Assembly: GCF_004152845.1 (NCBI RefSeq)
Contig: NZ_SEON01000001.1
Location: 620,001-684,000, forward strand
DNA length: 64,000 nt
Source of the DNA: Sphingobium fuliginis
GTDB lineage: Bacteria > Pseudomonadota > Alphaproteobacteria > Sphingomonadales > Sphingomonadaceae
Reading direction: 5' to 3'
Positions within the stretch are counted from its first letter, which is position 1, and every line of letters begins with the position of its first letter. The position numbers and the translations under genes were made by a program. Below, piece by piece: positions 42,693 through 52,415 of this stretch. The notes under the pieces are model-generated. The model did no database searches and was not told the DNA's origin. It saw nothing but the letters and a program-made list of their open reading frames with translations.

Positions 42693-44348
42693 ATGAGCCA
42701 CGGATGGGGGACACATAAGCCTATGACAGGGCATTCAACGGGCGGGGTCGGTGCAATTGCTAGGGATCGCTGTTCCCCTTGGAAGAGCGGCACAGAAGGC
42801 CTTCTGACACTGCTTACCTTGCAGAACCGCTCAAGGCGGATCGGCCCGGGGTTTATGCTTTCAATTATTATAACGATTTTAGGATTCCAAAATCTTCTAC
42901 TTTGGCGATTTTTGGGAGTTTTCCCAAACTGGCTCTATGCAATGGGCATTCTGCTTGTCGGATTTATGTCCTGGTCCATGACAAGGATGCAGCAGCTATC
43001 GCACAGTCATGCGGATATGGAGGCTAGCCAAGCCCCCACCTGGCGGAGGATGTTTCTCCTGGCTTTGGTCGCGCTGGCCATCTTCATTCTCGGTGGCGAA
43101 GGCCGCTTTTTCTACGCCAGCCCCGATTGGCAGGTACGTGATTCTGTCTTACGCGACCTTGCCGTCTATCGTTGGCCGTTCGCCTATCGGTTCGATAACC
43201 ATATCGAACTCCTGCGTGCACCGCTCGGCATGTACCTTCTCCCAGCGATCGTAGGCAAGGCGTTCGGTCTCGCAACAGCCGATCTGGCTCTGCTCATCCA
43301 GAACAGCCTTTTTCTCACGCTGATCTTTGGCCTTGGATCGATGCTGTTCACGACATCGCATGCACGCGCTCGAGCTCTAGTAATCGTTATCTTCTTCAGC
43401 GGCATGGATGTTATCGGCCAGTGGCTCCAATGGCATGCGAATGGGCATCCTTTCCCAGACCATATCGAGCAGTGGGGGATAACCCAATATTCTTCGCACA
43501 TCACGCAGGCATTCTGGGTTCCGATGCACGCGCTGTCCGGCTGGTTGGGTGGAGTGCTGTTTCTTCTATGGCGGGAGAAGCGGATCTCGCTCGGACAGAT
43601 GTATGCGCCTGTGCCGCTGCTGATGCTGATGTCTCCACTTGCCGTTATGGGCATCCTTCCCTTTGCCGCCTATGCCGGGATCGTGACCCTGTGGAAACGT
43701 GAACTCCGGGTCAATGATGTCCTGCTCCCAGCAATCACCACACTTCTCACCCTACCCGCCATACTCTATCTCGGAGCAGGCAGCGGCGAGGTCGGTCTGC
43801 GAATCATATCTCTCCCGCCCCTTCCCTACATGCTGTTTGAATTGCTCGAGGTCATACCCTTTGTTGCAGGAGCCGCGTTGATCGGTAGTCCGAGTACCGG
43901 CGAGCGAGCGACCTTGCTGCTGGTAGCGGCTTGCCTCCTGCTCATGCCCTTCGTGCAACTGGGCGAAGGGACGGATTTTACGATGCGGACCTCCATCCCG
44001 GCGCTTGCTATCTTGGCGGTCCAGATATCCCGGGCCTTTGATCGCGCGGCCACTGACCGCACATTCCGTCGACCCGCGATCATCATGGCGGGCATGCTGT
44101 TGCTGGGGTCAGTGACGGGGATGGTCGAAATCGCACGGGCTGCGATGAACAAGCCTTCGCCGCAGGTCCATTGCAACATGGCGACATCCATATATCAGGT
44201 CGCTTACCTGCGGCAGAGTTCCAGCAGAGCAACATATTTCGCCGCGCTCGATGACGTGCCTGGCGTGATCAGGCCGCAGCCTTCAACCATTTTGAGCCAT
44301 GAGACTGCGCGATGCTGGGACCGCCCTTGGCAAGCAAGACGATTCTAA
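42693..44348 (+). CDS. Polytopic membrane protein, possibly a GT-C-type glycosyltransferase
   Basis: The product (551 residues from the ATG at 42693; the ATG at 42723 is also possible) has about twelve membrane helices with a loop after helix 3 containing YASPDWQVRDSVLRDLAVYRWP. An acidic residue in the first large periplasmic loop and the multi-helix layout resemble membrane glycosyltransferases of the GT-C fold, which use polyprenyl-linked sugars. No family could be recognised with certainty. It precedes the rfb cluster on the same strand, and with GtrB and GtrA encoded 8-10 kb later it could be the missing serotype-specific transferase. Confidence 0.6.
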   Translation: MSHGWGTHKPMTGHSTGGVGAIARDRCSPWKSGTEGLLTLLTLQNRSRRIGPGFMLSIIITILGFQNLLLWRFLGVFPNWLYAMGILLVGFMSWSMTRMQQLSHSHADMEASQAPTWRRMFLLALVALAIFILGGEGRFFYASPDWQVRDSVLRDLAVYRWPFAYRFDNHIELLRAPLGMYLLPAIVGKAFGLATADLALLIQNSLFLTLIFGLGSMLFTTSHARARALVIVIFFSGMDVIGQWLQWHANGHPFPDHIEQWGITQYSSHITQAFWVPMHALSGWLGGVLFLLWREKRISLGQMYAPVPLLMLMSPLAVMGILPFAAYAGIVTLWKRELRVNDVLLPAITTLLTLPAILYLGAGSGEVGLRIISLPPLPYMLFELLEVIPFVAGAALIGSPSTGERATLLLVAACLLLMPFVQLGEGTDFTMRTSIPALAILAVQISRAFDRAATDRTFRRPAIIMAGMLLLGSVTGMVEIARAAMNKPSPQVHCNMATSIYQVAYLRQSSSRATYFAALDDVPGVIRPQPSTILSHETARCWDRPWQARRF

Positions 44349-44471
44349 GCGATCACTCCGACCTTCGAACACCCTGGGACGCGAGATGATGAATTTTGGT
44401 GGTGATGATCTGTATGTGTGGCTAAGAAATAGCGGGGCCGACGCTAACATGACGTCGCTGGGGGTAGGTTG

Positions 44472-45239
44472 ATGCAAGCAGTCATTCTTGCCGGAGGGTT
44501 GGGCACTCGGCTGGGCGAGGAAACGTCCATCCGTCCCAAACCGATGGTCGAAATCGGCGGGATGCCGATCATCTGGCACATCATGAAAATCTATTCGGCC
44601 GCAGGCGTGACCGACTTTATCGTCTGCCTCGGGTACAAGGGCTATATGATAAAGGAGTATTTCGCGAATTATTTCCTTCATACCGCCGACGTAACCATCG
44701 ACCTGAAGAAGAACAGTGTCGAGGTCCATCAGAACTGGAGCGAGCCCTGGCGGATCACATTGGTCGACACCGGGGCTGACACACAGACCGGTGGGCGGTT
44801 AAAGGGTATAGCCAACCATCTTACTGAGGGGGAGCCTTTCTGCTTCACCTATGGGGATGGTGTCGCCGATATCGATATCTCCAGTCTCGTCGCCTTCCAT
44901 CGCAGTCATGGGAAGAGAGCGACGATCACTGCGGTCGCGCCCCCGGGCCGCTTTGGAGCCATTGAGTTTGACGGCGAACTGGTGCGCAGTTTCCGCGAAA
45001 AACCGGCTGGAGACGGCGGCCTGATCAACGGCGGCTTTTTCGTTGCGGACAGGTCGGTGATCGACCTGATCGACGGCCCCGAAACCATTTGGGAGCAAAA
45101 GCCGCTCGAGCATCTTGCGGCGACCGGGGAACTGGTCGCTTATCGTCATGATGGCTTCTGGCATCCGATGGATACGCTTCGCGACAAACTCTATCTGGAA
45201 TCGCTCTGGGAACAGGGTGCGCCTTGGAAAAGATGGTGA
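44472..45239 (+). CDS. rfbF: Glucose-1-phosphate cytidylyltransferase
   Basis: The enzyme makes CDP-glucose from glucose-1-phosphate and CTP. The N-terminus (MQAVILAGGLGTRLGEETSIRPKPMVEIGG) contains the nucleotidyltransferase loop and the binding lysine. Residue count (255) and TYGDGVADIDI match the RfbF family rather than RmlA or GalU. The ATG at 44472 has a GGGGGT ribosome site. It overlaps rfbG by seven bases and is the first step of the CDP-3,6-dideoxyhexose pathway. Confidence 0.95.
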   Translation: MQAVILAGGLGTRLGEETSIRPKPMVEIGGMPIIWHIMKIYSAAGVTDFIVCLGYKGYMIKEYFANYFLHTADVTIDLKKNSVEVHQNWSEPWRITLVDTGADTQTGGRLKGIANHLTEGEPFCFTYGDGVADIDISSLVAFHRSHGKRATITAVAPPGRFGAIEFDGELVRSFREKPAGDGGLINGGFFVADRSVIDLIDGPETIWEQKPLEHLAATGELVAYRHDGFWHPMDTLRDKLYLESLWEQGAPWKRW

Positions 45240-46315
45240 CCGCCTCCTTTTGGAACGGTCGGCGCATACTCGTCACCGGCCATACGGGCTTCAAGGGCGG
45301 ATGGCTTTCGCTTTGGCTGCATCGGTTGGGAGCCCATGTCACGGGTTTGTCGCTGCCACCACCTACCCGACCCAGCTTCTTCGAACAAACGCATCTTCGC
45401 GATCTCGTGAACCATGTCGAAGGCGACATTCGCGACATGCATACGGTCTCGAAAGTGGTCGAAGCTGCACGTCCGGAGATCGTGTTTCACCTCGCTGCTC
45501 AGCCTCTGGTCCGCTATTCATACGCCAATCCGGTAGAAACCTACGCGACCAACGTTATGGGCACGGTGCATGTACTGGAAGCCTGCCGCACCAGCGATAG
45601 CGTCCGGGCCGTAATTTGTGTCACGACAGACAAATGCTATGAGAATCGCGAATGGGTTTGGCCGTATCGCGAAAATGATCCGATGGGCGGCTACGATCCG
45701 TACAGCAGCAGCAAGGGAGCTGCGGAACTCGCTATCGCAGCGTATCGGCGCTCTTACCCTGACGGGCCAAAGATTGCCTCTGCACGCGCCGGCAACGTGA
45801 TCGGCGGCGGCGACTGGGCGGAGGATCGCCTTATCCCGGACATCATCCGCGCACTAGGCGCGGGGGAACGACCGATGATCCGTAATCCTGCCTCGATCCG
45901 GCCCTGGCAACATGTCCTGGAGGCATTGTCCGGCTATCTCGCGATCGGAACTCGGCTGATCGAGGGCCGCGACGATATGGCGACAGCCTGGAATTTCGGT
46001 CCTTCCGACGATGATGCCCGCCCTGTGAGTTGGATCGTCGAGCGGATGCTTGCCGTTTGGGGTTCGTCAAATGGATGGGACCAACCCTCCACTCCTCAAC
46101 CGCATGAAGCGGCCATGCTGAAATTGGATTCGAGCAAAGCGCGCAACGAACTAGGCTGGAAGCCGAAACTTAGCCTAAACGAAGCATTAACCAAAATAGT
46201 GGATTGGCATAAGGACGTGGCGCGCGGGGGAGATGCCCGCGAAATCAGCCTGCTTCAGATTGAAGAATATATGGCGCGCGGAACTGTGCGGACGAGCGAG
46301 GACCAATGGGCGTGA
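45233..46315 (+). CDS. rfbG: CDP-glucose 4,6-dehydratase
   Basis: This SDR-family enzyme turns CDP-glucose into CDP-4-keto-6-deoxyglucose. The NAD loop is [18 protein letters not shown] and the catalytic YSSSK lies in [16 protein letters not shown]; the [16 protein letters not shown] segment is characteristic of RfbG. It has 360 residues, overlaps rfbF by seven bases and rfbH by ten, so the three genes are tightly coupled. Confidence 0.95.
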   Translation: MVTASFWNGRRILVTGHTGFKGGWLSLWLHRLGAHVTGLSLPPPTRPSFFEQTHLRDLVNHVEGDIRDMHTVSKVVEAARPEIVFHLAAQPLVRYSYANPVETYATNVMGTVHVLEACRTSDSVRAVICVTTDKCYENREWVWPYRENDPMGGYDPYSSSKGAAELAIAAYRRSYPDGPKIASARAGNVIGGGDWAEDRLIPDIIRALGAGERPMIRNPASIRPWQHVLEALSGYLAIGTRLIEGRDDMATAWNFGPSDDDARPVSWIVERMLAVWGSSNGWDQPSTPQPHEAAMLKLDSSKARNELGWKPKLSLNEALTKIVDWHKDVARGGDAREISLLQIEEYMARGTVRTSEDQWA

Positions 46316-47679
46316 ACGATATACCTGGAGCTTCGCAACTGCAGGCCTTGGCCGAACAGTCGGATGAGGCGCAACTGCGCCATCTTATCCTTGATCTCGT
46401 TGGGGAATATGCCCGCCGCCACCATGCCCCGCAGACCTTCGTCCCCGGCGAAAGCCCTGTGCCGGTTTCCGGCAAGGTTTATGGTGCGGAAGACATGCAG
46501 GCTCTCGTCGACTCGTCGCTGGATTTCTGGCTGACGACCGGCCGCTTCAACGCCGCGTTCGAGGAAAAGCTTGCGGCACGCATCGGTGTCCAGCATGCGC
46601 TGACGACCAATTCCGGTTCCTCGGCCAATCTGTTGGCATTGTCATCGCTGTGCTCTCACTATCTCAGGGGAGATGCGCTCAAACCCGGCGACGAGGTGAT
46701 TACAGTCGCAACCGGTTTTCCGACCACCGTAAACCCGGCACTGCAATATGGGCTGGTTCCGGTATTCGTCGACGTCGATATCCCGACCTATAATATCAAG
46801 CCCGACGCGATCGAGGCTGCGGTGTCCGACCGGACCCGCGCCATCATGATCGCCCACACGCTCGGCAATCCCTTCGATCTGGGAGAGGTGATGCGGGTCG
46901 CGGAGAAATATGATCTCTGGCTCGTCGAGGATTGCTGCGATGCGCTCGGCGCCACCTATGGCGGGCAGAATGTCGGCACTTTCGGCGACATCGGAACGTT
47001 GAGTTTCTATCCCGCCCATCACATCACCATGGGCGAAGGGGGAGCGGTCTTCACGGACAAGCCACGGCTCAAGCGCGTTATCGAATCGATGCGCGATTGG
47101 GGACGGGATTGCTGGTGCGCCCCGGGTATGGACAATACATGCGGCAAGCGCTTCTGCCGCAAGCTCGGTGATCTGCCGATGGGCTATGATCATAAATATA
47201 CCTACAGCCATTGCGGTTATAATCTGAAGATTACCGACATGCAGGCGGCCGTCGGCCTGGCCCAGCTTGACCGCCTTGAGGGTTTCATAACGGCCCGGCG
47301 GCGCAATTTCGATTTGCTGACACAGCTTCTGAAGCCTTTCGAAGACGCATTCATCCTGCCGGAAGCCACGCCGGATAGCGAGCCTTCCTGGTTCGGATAC
47401 CCGATCACCATCCGTCAGAGCGCGCCTTTTACGCGCGATGAGCTGGTGCGACACCTTGATGCGCACCGCGTTGGTACGCGGCTCCTGTTCGGTGGCAATC
47501 TCATCCGCCAGCCCTATATGCGCGGGCGCAATTATCGCGTCGTCGGCTCTCTCGACAATGCGAATTTCGTGACCGAAAGCACCTTTTGGATCGGCCTTTA
47601 TCCCGGACTGGGTGAACTCCACCTGGAATATGTGGCGGAAACCATAGAGGCTTTTTTAAGGAATTATGTTAATAACTAA
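46306..47679 (+). CDS. rfbH: CDP-4-keto-6-deoxyglucose-3-dehydrase (E1)
   Basis: The 457-residue enzyme is the PMP-dependent, iron-sulfur dehydrase that removes the 3-hydroxyl of CDP-4-keto-6-deoxyglucose. It belongs to the DegT aminotransferase fold, but the usual Schiff-base lysine is replaced by His in [16 protein letters not shown], the defining feature of this enzyme. Cysteines in [19 protein letters not shown] bind the 2Fe-2S cluster. The product is the precursor of abequose, tyvelose, ascarylose and yersiniose. The E3 reductase is not in the window. Confidence 0.95.
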   Translation: MGVNDIPGASQLQALAEQSDEAQLRHLILDLVGEYARRHHAPQTFVPGESPVPVSGKVYGAEDMQALVDSSLDFWLTTGRFNAAFEEKLAARIGVQHALTTNSGSSANLLALSSLCSHYLRGDALKPGDEVITVATGFPTTVNPALQYGLVPVFVDVDIPTYNIKPDAIEAAVSDRTRAIMIAHTLGNPFDLGEVMRVAEKYDLWLVEDCCDALGATYGGQNVGTFGDIGTLSFYPAHHITMGEGGAVFTDKPRLKRVIESMRDWGRDCWCAPGMDNTCGKRFCRKLGDLPMGYDHKYTYSHCGYNLKITDMQAAVGLAQLDRLEGFITARRRNFDLLTQLLKPFEDAFILPEATPDSEPSWFGYPITIRQSAPFTRDELVRHLDAHRVGTRLLFGGNLIRQPYMRGRNYRVVGSLDNANFVTESTFWIGLYPGLGELHLEYVAETIEAFLRNYVNN

Positions 47680-47723
47680 GCCTTGCGACTGTGACAGCGG
47701 CCGCTTGGGGCGGGGGAATTTTC

Positions 47724-48836
47724 GTGACTGAGTCCATTTTCAGCGACCTGTTCGTACTTGAACTGGCCAATAATCACTGGGGCAAGCTTGAGCGTGGCCT
47801 GAAGATCATCCGCGATTTCTCGCGCGTGGTGAAATTCAACAATGTCCACGCCGCGATCAAGCTGCAGTTCCGCGAAGTCGACAATTTTGTCCATCCTGAT
47901 TTCCGTGACCGGGCCGATATCCGCTATATCAAGAAGACGCTCGATACACAGATGCCATGGGAAAATCTGCGACTGATGGTGGAGACCGTGCGCGACTGTG
48001 GCATGGTCACGATGGTCACGCCGTTCGATGAAGTTTCCGTCGATAAGTGCGTCGAGTTCGGCGTGGAAATCCTCAAGATTGCCAGCTCGGACGTTCGCGA
48101 CAAGACTCTGTTGCAGAAGATGGCGTCGACCGGACTGCCCGTCATCGCCTCGACCGGCGGTGCCAGCCTCGAACATATCGACGAGCTCGTCGCCTTTTTC
48201 ACCTCGCGCAACATTCCGTTCGCGCTCAATCATTGCGTGTCGCTTTATCCCTCCGAAGACGGCGACCTCGAACTCGATCAGATCGACTTCCTGAAGGCAC
48301 GCTATCCCGGCATCGTGATCGGATATTCGACCCATGAATATCGCGACTGGTGGGATTCCACTCTGATCGCCTACGGCAAGGGTGCCCGCACCTTCGAGCG
48401 TCATATCGACATCGACTATGAAGGCGTGCCCGTCAGCCCCTATTGCACCAAGCCCGAACAGGCCAATATCTGGTTCCGCGCCATGAAGAAGGCGCAGGAA
48501 ATGTGCGGCGGCGGTTCCGCTGAACGGCGGGCCGTACCGGAGGGCGAGCGCCGTTACCTCGATGCACTGGTGCGGGGCGTTTACGCGAAGCGCGATCTTT
48601 CCGCCGGGGAAATACTGACGGCTGATGACGTGTTTTTCGCCGTTCCTCTGCTCAAGGGGCAGCTCTCCACCCGAGAATTTGTCGGGGGCGAGCGCTTGAC
48701 TGCTCCCATCGTGGCCAATGCCCCGCTTGACGTGCAGAGCTTGGATGCGCCGGCGCTTCGTGATCCGGCGCTGCTATCCCTGATTCTGGATCGCGGGCTC
48801 GACACCTCGACCGCGCGCACCGCGATCGCTTCCTGA
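47724..48836 (+). CDS. NeuB-family sialic-acid-synthase-like aldolase with C-terminal SAF domain
   Basis: The GTG at 47724 is preceded by GGGGGA and gives 370 residues (a GTG at 47691 is the alternative). Residues about 10-260 form the NeuB barrel: LELANNHWGKLERGL, KLQF, TPFDEVSVD, EILKIASSDV, ASTGGASLEHID, NHCVSLYPS and GYSTHE. Residues about 285-350 are a SAF (antifreeze-like) domain (YAKRDLSAGEILTADDVFFAVPL). NeuB enzymes condense PEP with a sugar or aldehyde to give a 2-keto-3-deoxy acid. It is divergent (KLQF instead of VKFQ) and no CMP-sugar synthetase gene is present, so it is unlikely to make an ordinary sialic acid. Confidence 0.83.
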   Translation: MTESIFSDLFVLELANNHWGKLERGLKIIRDFSRVVKFNNVHAAIKLQFREVDNFVHPDFRDRADIRYIKKTLDTQMPWENLRLMVETVRDCGMVTMVTPFDEVSVDKCVEFGVEILKIASSDVRDKTLLQKMASTGLPVIASTGGASLEHIDELVAFFTSRNIPFALNHCVSLYPSEDGDLELDQIDFLKARYPGIVIGYSTHEYRDWWDSTLIAYGKGARTFERHIDIDYEGVPVSPYCTKPEQANIWFRAMKKAQEMCGGGSAERRAVPEGERRYLDALVRGVYAKRDLSAGEILTADDVFFAVPLLKGQLSTREFVGGERLTAPIVANAPLDVQSLDAPALRDPALLSLILDRGLDTSTARTAIAS

Positions 48837-48837
48837 G

Positions 48838-50745
48838 ATGAACGATATGGGGCGATCAAGCGAATTCGAAGTGCGACAAGAGTCGAGCAACGCGGCCAGT
48901 GTCCGAATGCGGCTGGCGGATTATGTGGCTCGTCGCATCGCCGAGCATGGCGTGCGCCATGTCTTCATGCTGACCGGGGGCGGCGCCATGCATCTCAACG
49001 ACGCGCTCGGTCGCGCCGAAGGGTTGCATTATGTCTGTTGCCATCATGAGCAGGCGGCGGCCATGGCCGCTGAAAGCTATGCTCGCCTTTCTGGGCGGAT
49101 GGCGGCGGTCAATGTGACCACTGGGCCCGGCGGCATCAATGCGCTGAACGGCGTCCATGGCGCCTATACCGATTCCATTCCTATGATCGTGCTGTCAGGA
49201 CAGGTGAAACGGGAAACGCTGCGGCATAACGCCACGGTCCTCGTGCGCCAGCTGGGCGATCAGGAGGCTGATATCACCGACATGGTGAAGTCCATCACCA
49301 AATTCGCGGTCACGGTTTCAAGCCCCCTCGACATCCGCTACCTGCTGGAAAAGGCGCTTTGGCTTGCCCAGAGCGGTCGCCCCGGCCCGGTATGGCTCGA
49401 CATTCCCATTGATATTCAATCGGCGCTGATTGATCCGGCACAGTTGCGCGGTTTTGATCCCGTGGCGGAAGGCTATGGGCACAAATTTGCCGTTCCTGGT
49501 GAATATGGCTGGCTAACGGGCGCCGATCTGGATCGTGCCGCACAGCAGGTCATTTCCGCCATTCGCGAGGCACGTCGACCGGTCTTGATGCCGGGCACCG
49601 GCATTCGCATCGCCGGCGTGTACGAACCCTTCCTTGAACTGGCCGACAAACTGGGTATCGCCATCGCTCCGGCTTGGAATGCCCAGGATCTCGTTTCTGA
49701 CGATCACCCGCTCTATGTCGGACGACCCGGAACCGTCGGTGACCGATCCGGCAACTTCGCTGTCCAATGCAGCGATCTGCTGCTGGTTCTGGGCTGCCGC
49801 CTCAATATCCGCCAGATCAGTTACAACTATGCCGGCTTCGCCCCGGACGCGAAGAAGATCATGGTCGATGTCGATGCGCCCGAACTGTTCAAGCCGACCA
49901 TATCGATCGACATGCCCATTCATGCCGATCTGCGGACCTTCGTCCCCGCCATGATCAAGGCGCTTGACGGATATGAGGCGCCTTCCGCCCATCGCACCTA
50001 TGTCGACTGGGCCATGGAAAGACGGCAGCGCTATCCCGCCGTTCTCCCTGAATATTGGCAGACGCAAGGGGTCGTAAATCCCTATTGCTTCACGGAACGC
50101 TTGTTCGAAGCGCTTGAGCCGGACGAAGTCATTGTAATGGCTGATGCCACCGCCGCGGTCGTCACAGTGCAGGCGGCTAAGCTCAAAAAGGGTCAGCGCC
50201 TTTATTCTAATTCAGGCGCGGCCTCGATGGGCTATGATTTGCCCGCCACAATCGGTGCCTGGCATGCGATGCCTCCCACCGCGAAGCGGGTTGTCTGCCT
50301 TGCCGGCGACGGAAGCATCATGCAGAATTTGCAGGAATTGCAGACGATCATCGGTCAAGGCATCCCGGCCAAGATTTTTCTCTACAACAATTCCGGCTAT
50401 CACTCGATCCGGCAAACGCAGCAGGCATATTTCGACGGTCACTCCGTCGGCTGCGGCCCTGATTCAGGGGTTACCTTCCCTGATTTCGGCAAAGTGGCGC
50501 AGGCCTTTGGCTTTGCCTACACACGAACGTCCGAGCATGAAGACATGGTGCGTGCCATCACTGACACCCTTGCGGCGCCCGGTGCGGCAATCTGCGAAAT
50601 CTTTATCGACAAAGGTCAGAATTTCGCTCCGAAGGTTTCGTCGCGACGCCTTGAGGACGGCAGCATGGTCACTGCGCCGCTTCACGATCTCGCACCCTTT
50701 CTTCCTCGGGACGAACTGGTCGAAGCCATGCGAGTGCCCGAATAA
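48838..50745 (+). CDS. Thiamine-diphosphate-dependent enzyme, acetolactate-synthase-like (YerE-like role possible)
   Basis: The 635-residue protein has the three ThDP-enzyme domains: N-terminal PYR domain with the activating Glu in CCHHEQAAAMAAESYARLSG (about residue 64), central domain about 220-370, and C-terminal PP domain with GDGSIMQNLQELQTI and YNNSGYHS binding the diphosphate and Mg. YerE, of the same fold, adds an acetyl unit from pyruvate to C4 of CDP-4-keto-3,6-dideoxyglucose to make yersiniose. The rfbFGH genes just upstream make exactly that acceptor. An alternative is use of the 2-keto acid from the NeuB-like enzyme as acyl donor. Confidence 0.82.
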   Translation: MNDMGRSSEFEVRQESSNAASVRMRLADYVARRIAEHGVRHVFMLTGGGAMHLNDALGRAEGLHYVCCHHEQAAAMAAESYARLSGRMAAVNVTTGPGGINALNGVHGAYTDSIPMIVLSGQVKRETLRHNATVLVRQLGDQEADITDMVKSITKFAVTVSSPLDIRYLLEKALWLAQSGRPGPVWLDIPIDIQSALIDPAQLRGFDPVAEGYGHKFAVPGEYGWLTGADLDRAAQQVISAIREARRPVLMPGTGIRIAGVYEPFLELADKLGIAIAPAWNAQDLVSDDHPLYVGRPGTVGDRSGNFAVQCSDLLLVLGCRLNIRQISYNYAGFAPDAKKIMVDVDAPELFKPTISIDMPIHADLRTFVPAMIKALDGYEAPSAHRTYVDWAMERRQRYPAVLPEYWQTQGVVNPYCFTERLFEALEPDEVIVMADATAAVVTVQAAKLKKGQRLYSNSGAASMGYDLPATIGAWHAMPPTAKRVVCLAGDGSIMQNLQELQTIIGQGIPAKIFLYNNSGYHSIRQTQQAYFDGHSVGCGPDSGVTFPDFGKVAQAFGFAYTRTSEHEDMVRAITDTLAAPGAAICEIFIDKGQNFAPKVSSRRLEDGSMVTAPLHDLAPFLPRDELVEAMRVPE

Positions 50746-51428
50746 TGAGCCCTGTACAGAACATCATATTTGACCTCGACGGCACGCTCATCGACAGCGC
50801 GCCCGTTTTCGTGGAAATTCTGAACGAAATGCTGCACGAGCGTGGCAGCGCCCGCCATGTGGGACTTACCGAAATCCGGCAATTCGCAAGCCTGGGCGGA
50901 CCGGCACTTGTCGGCGGGGTACTCGCCCAGGAATGTGGTGATCTCCGGCAGGAGGTCGTCGATTTTCGCGCGCGCTACGCGCTGTACAAGACTCCGTTTG
51001 AATCCTTGTATGAAGGGGTCGCTGAGGGCGTAAAACAGCTCACGGCTCATGGATATAGGCTAGCTATCTGCTCCAACAAGCCGCAGCAGCTTTGCGAAAA
51101 GGTCATAGGCGATCTGGAGCTGACCTCGCATTTTCCCGTCATCGTCGGCAGTTCTCCTGATCGAATGGCCAAGCCGGCGCCCGATTTGATGGAACTTGTC
51201 ATGTCCGGGTTGGGCACAACGCCAGCGGAATGCCTCTATGTCGGCGACAGCGAGATCGATCATGCACTGGCCAGGGCGACAGGTGTGCGATTCGCCTTCG
51301 TCACCTACGGATATGCAACCGATCAGTTCGGTGCTGACCAATGCGAGCAGTTCAGTCGGTTTTCCGATCTTGTCCAGTTCTTGAAGGAAGAACGGGAACC
51401 TTTGCATCCCGCGCGTGGGGTTGCCTAG
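50745..51428 (+). CDS. HAD-family phosphatase (phosphoglycolate-phosphatase-like)
   Basis: The 227-residue protein has all HAD motifs: IIFDLDGTLIDSA, LAICSNKPQQL, KPAPDLMELVM and YVGDSEIDHALA, with a helical cap between residues 15 and 85. Its ATG shares one base with the preceding stop (TAATG). In this locus it probably removes phosphate from a sugar or sugar-acid intermediate, such as the product of the NeuB-like enzyme. The substrate is inferred from context only. Confidence 0.85.
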   Translation: MSPVQNIIFDLDGTLIDSAPVFVEILNEMLHERGSARHVGLTEIRQFASLGGPALVGGVLAQECGDLRQEVVDFRARYALYKTPFESLYEGVAEGVKQLTAHGYRLAICSNKPQQLCEKVIGDLELTSHFPVIVGSSPDRMAKPAPDLMELVMSGLGTTPAECLYVGDSEIDHALARATGVRFAFVTYGYATDQFGADQCEQFSRFSDLVQFLKEEREPLHPARGVA

Positions 51429-51443
51429 AAAGGCGGCGCCAAG

Positions 51444-52415
51444 ATGACCTTCACCGCCCATATAGCGGCAGCTTTGCGGCAAAGCGAGCATCGCATTGTC
51501 ATGACCGGTGCCAGTGGATGGCTCGGCCGCGCTACATTGGACCTGTTACAAAATGCGCTTGGCGATGCGTTTGCGGAGCGGGTGTTTTGTTTCGGATCGC
51601 GGCAGGCTGAACTGCGCCTGTCCGAAACGCAACTGATCATGCAGCGGCCGTTGGCTGATCTCATTAAGCTGCCCTACCAGCCGACATATCTGCTTCATTT
51701 CGCCTTTCTTACGAAAGATCGCGCCGAAACGATGCAGGAGGCCTATTATTGCGCTGCCAATCGCGCCATCCGGCAGTCGATTCTTGATGCTCTTGATCCC
51801 ATCGGCGTGGAGGCAGCGTTCATCGCTTCCTCCGGCGCCGCGCAATTTGCAGATGACATGCTCGCCAAGCCCGCGATGCGGCTGTACGGCATGCTGAAGC
51901 GGGAGGATGAAGATGCGTTCGCAGCCTGGGCTGAAAGTCAGGACAAAAGCTTGGTGATCGCGCGGATTTTCAATCTGTCTGGCCCGCACATCAACAAGCT
52001 GTCAAGCTACGCGCTGTCATCTTTCATCCTCGACGCTCTTTCGGGAGGACCGGTGATCGTCCAGGCCCGTCATGATGTACGGCGCGGCTATGTTGCGATA
52101 CGCGAATTGATGTCGCTCGCATTCGCGTTGCTACTCGAGTTGCGGCATGAAGTGCTCCGGTTCGATAGCGGAGGGGACGACATTGAACTGGGCGAGCTTG
52201 CCTCTACAATTGCGTCCCGGATGGACTGCTCCGTCGAACGCCCCAGCCGAGGCGGCGGTCCCGCAGATGTCTATCTCGGCGATGACCGAAACTACCGGCG
52301 CCTCCTTGACCAGCACCGCATAGATCGCGTGTCGCTCGTCGAACAAATCAATGAAACGGCGGCCTTTTTGAAACGTGCGTCCACTCCGGGCGCTTCACAG
52401 GATTCCTATGCTTAG
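51444..52415 (+). CDS. NAD(P)-dependent sugar epimerase/reductase (extended SDR)
   Basis: The 323-residue protein has an N-terminal Rossmann loop (IVMTGASGWLGRATLDLL) and a YxxxK catalytic pair in LYGMLKREDEDAF with ASSGAA upstream. The substrate-binding half (RIFNLSGPHINK, RRGYVAIRELM) is that of sugar-nucleotide epimerases or ketoreductases. After a ThDP carboligase a ketoreductase such as YerF would be expected to reduce the new side-chain ketone, and this is the only candidate. It overlaps the GtrB gene by eight bases. Confidence 0.8.
   Translation: MTFTAHIAAALRQSEHRIVMTGASGWLGRATLDLLQNALGDAFAERVFCFGSRQAELRLSETQLIMQRPLADLIKLPYQPTYLLHFAFLTKDRAETMQEAYYCAANRAIRQSILDALDPIGVEAAFIASSGAAQFADDMLAKPAMRLYGMLKREDEDAFAAWAESQDKSLVIARIFNLSGPHINKLSSYALSSFILDALSGGPVIVQARHDVRRGYVAIRELMSLAFALLLELRHEVLRFDSGGDDIELGELASTIASRMDCSVERPSRGGGPADVYLGDDRNYRRLLDQHRIDRVSLVEQINETAAFLKRASTPGASQDSYA

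Noticed and set aside
42364..42696. 110-codon frame before the polysaccharide locus
   Set aside because: Low-quality sequence with no domain and it overlaps the likely promoter.
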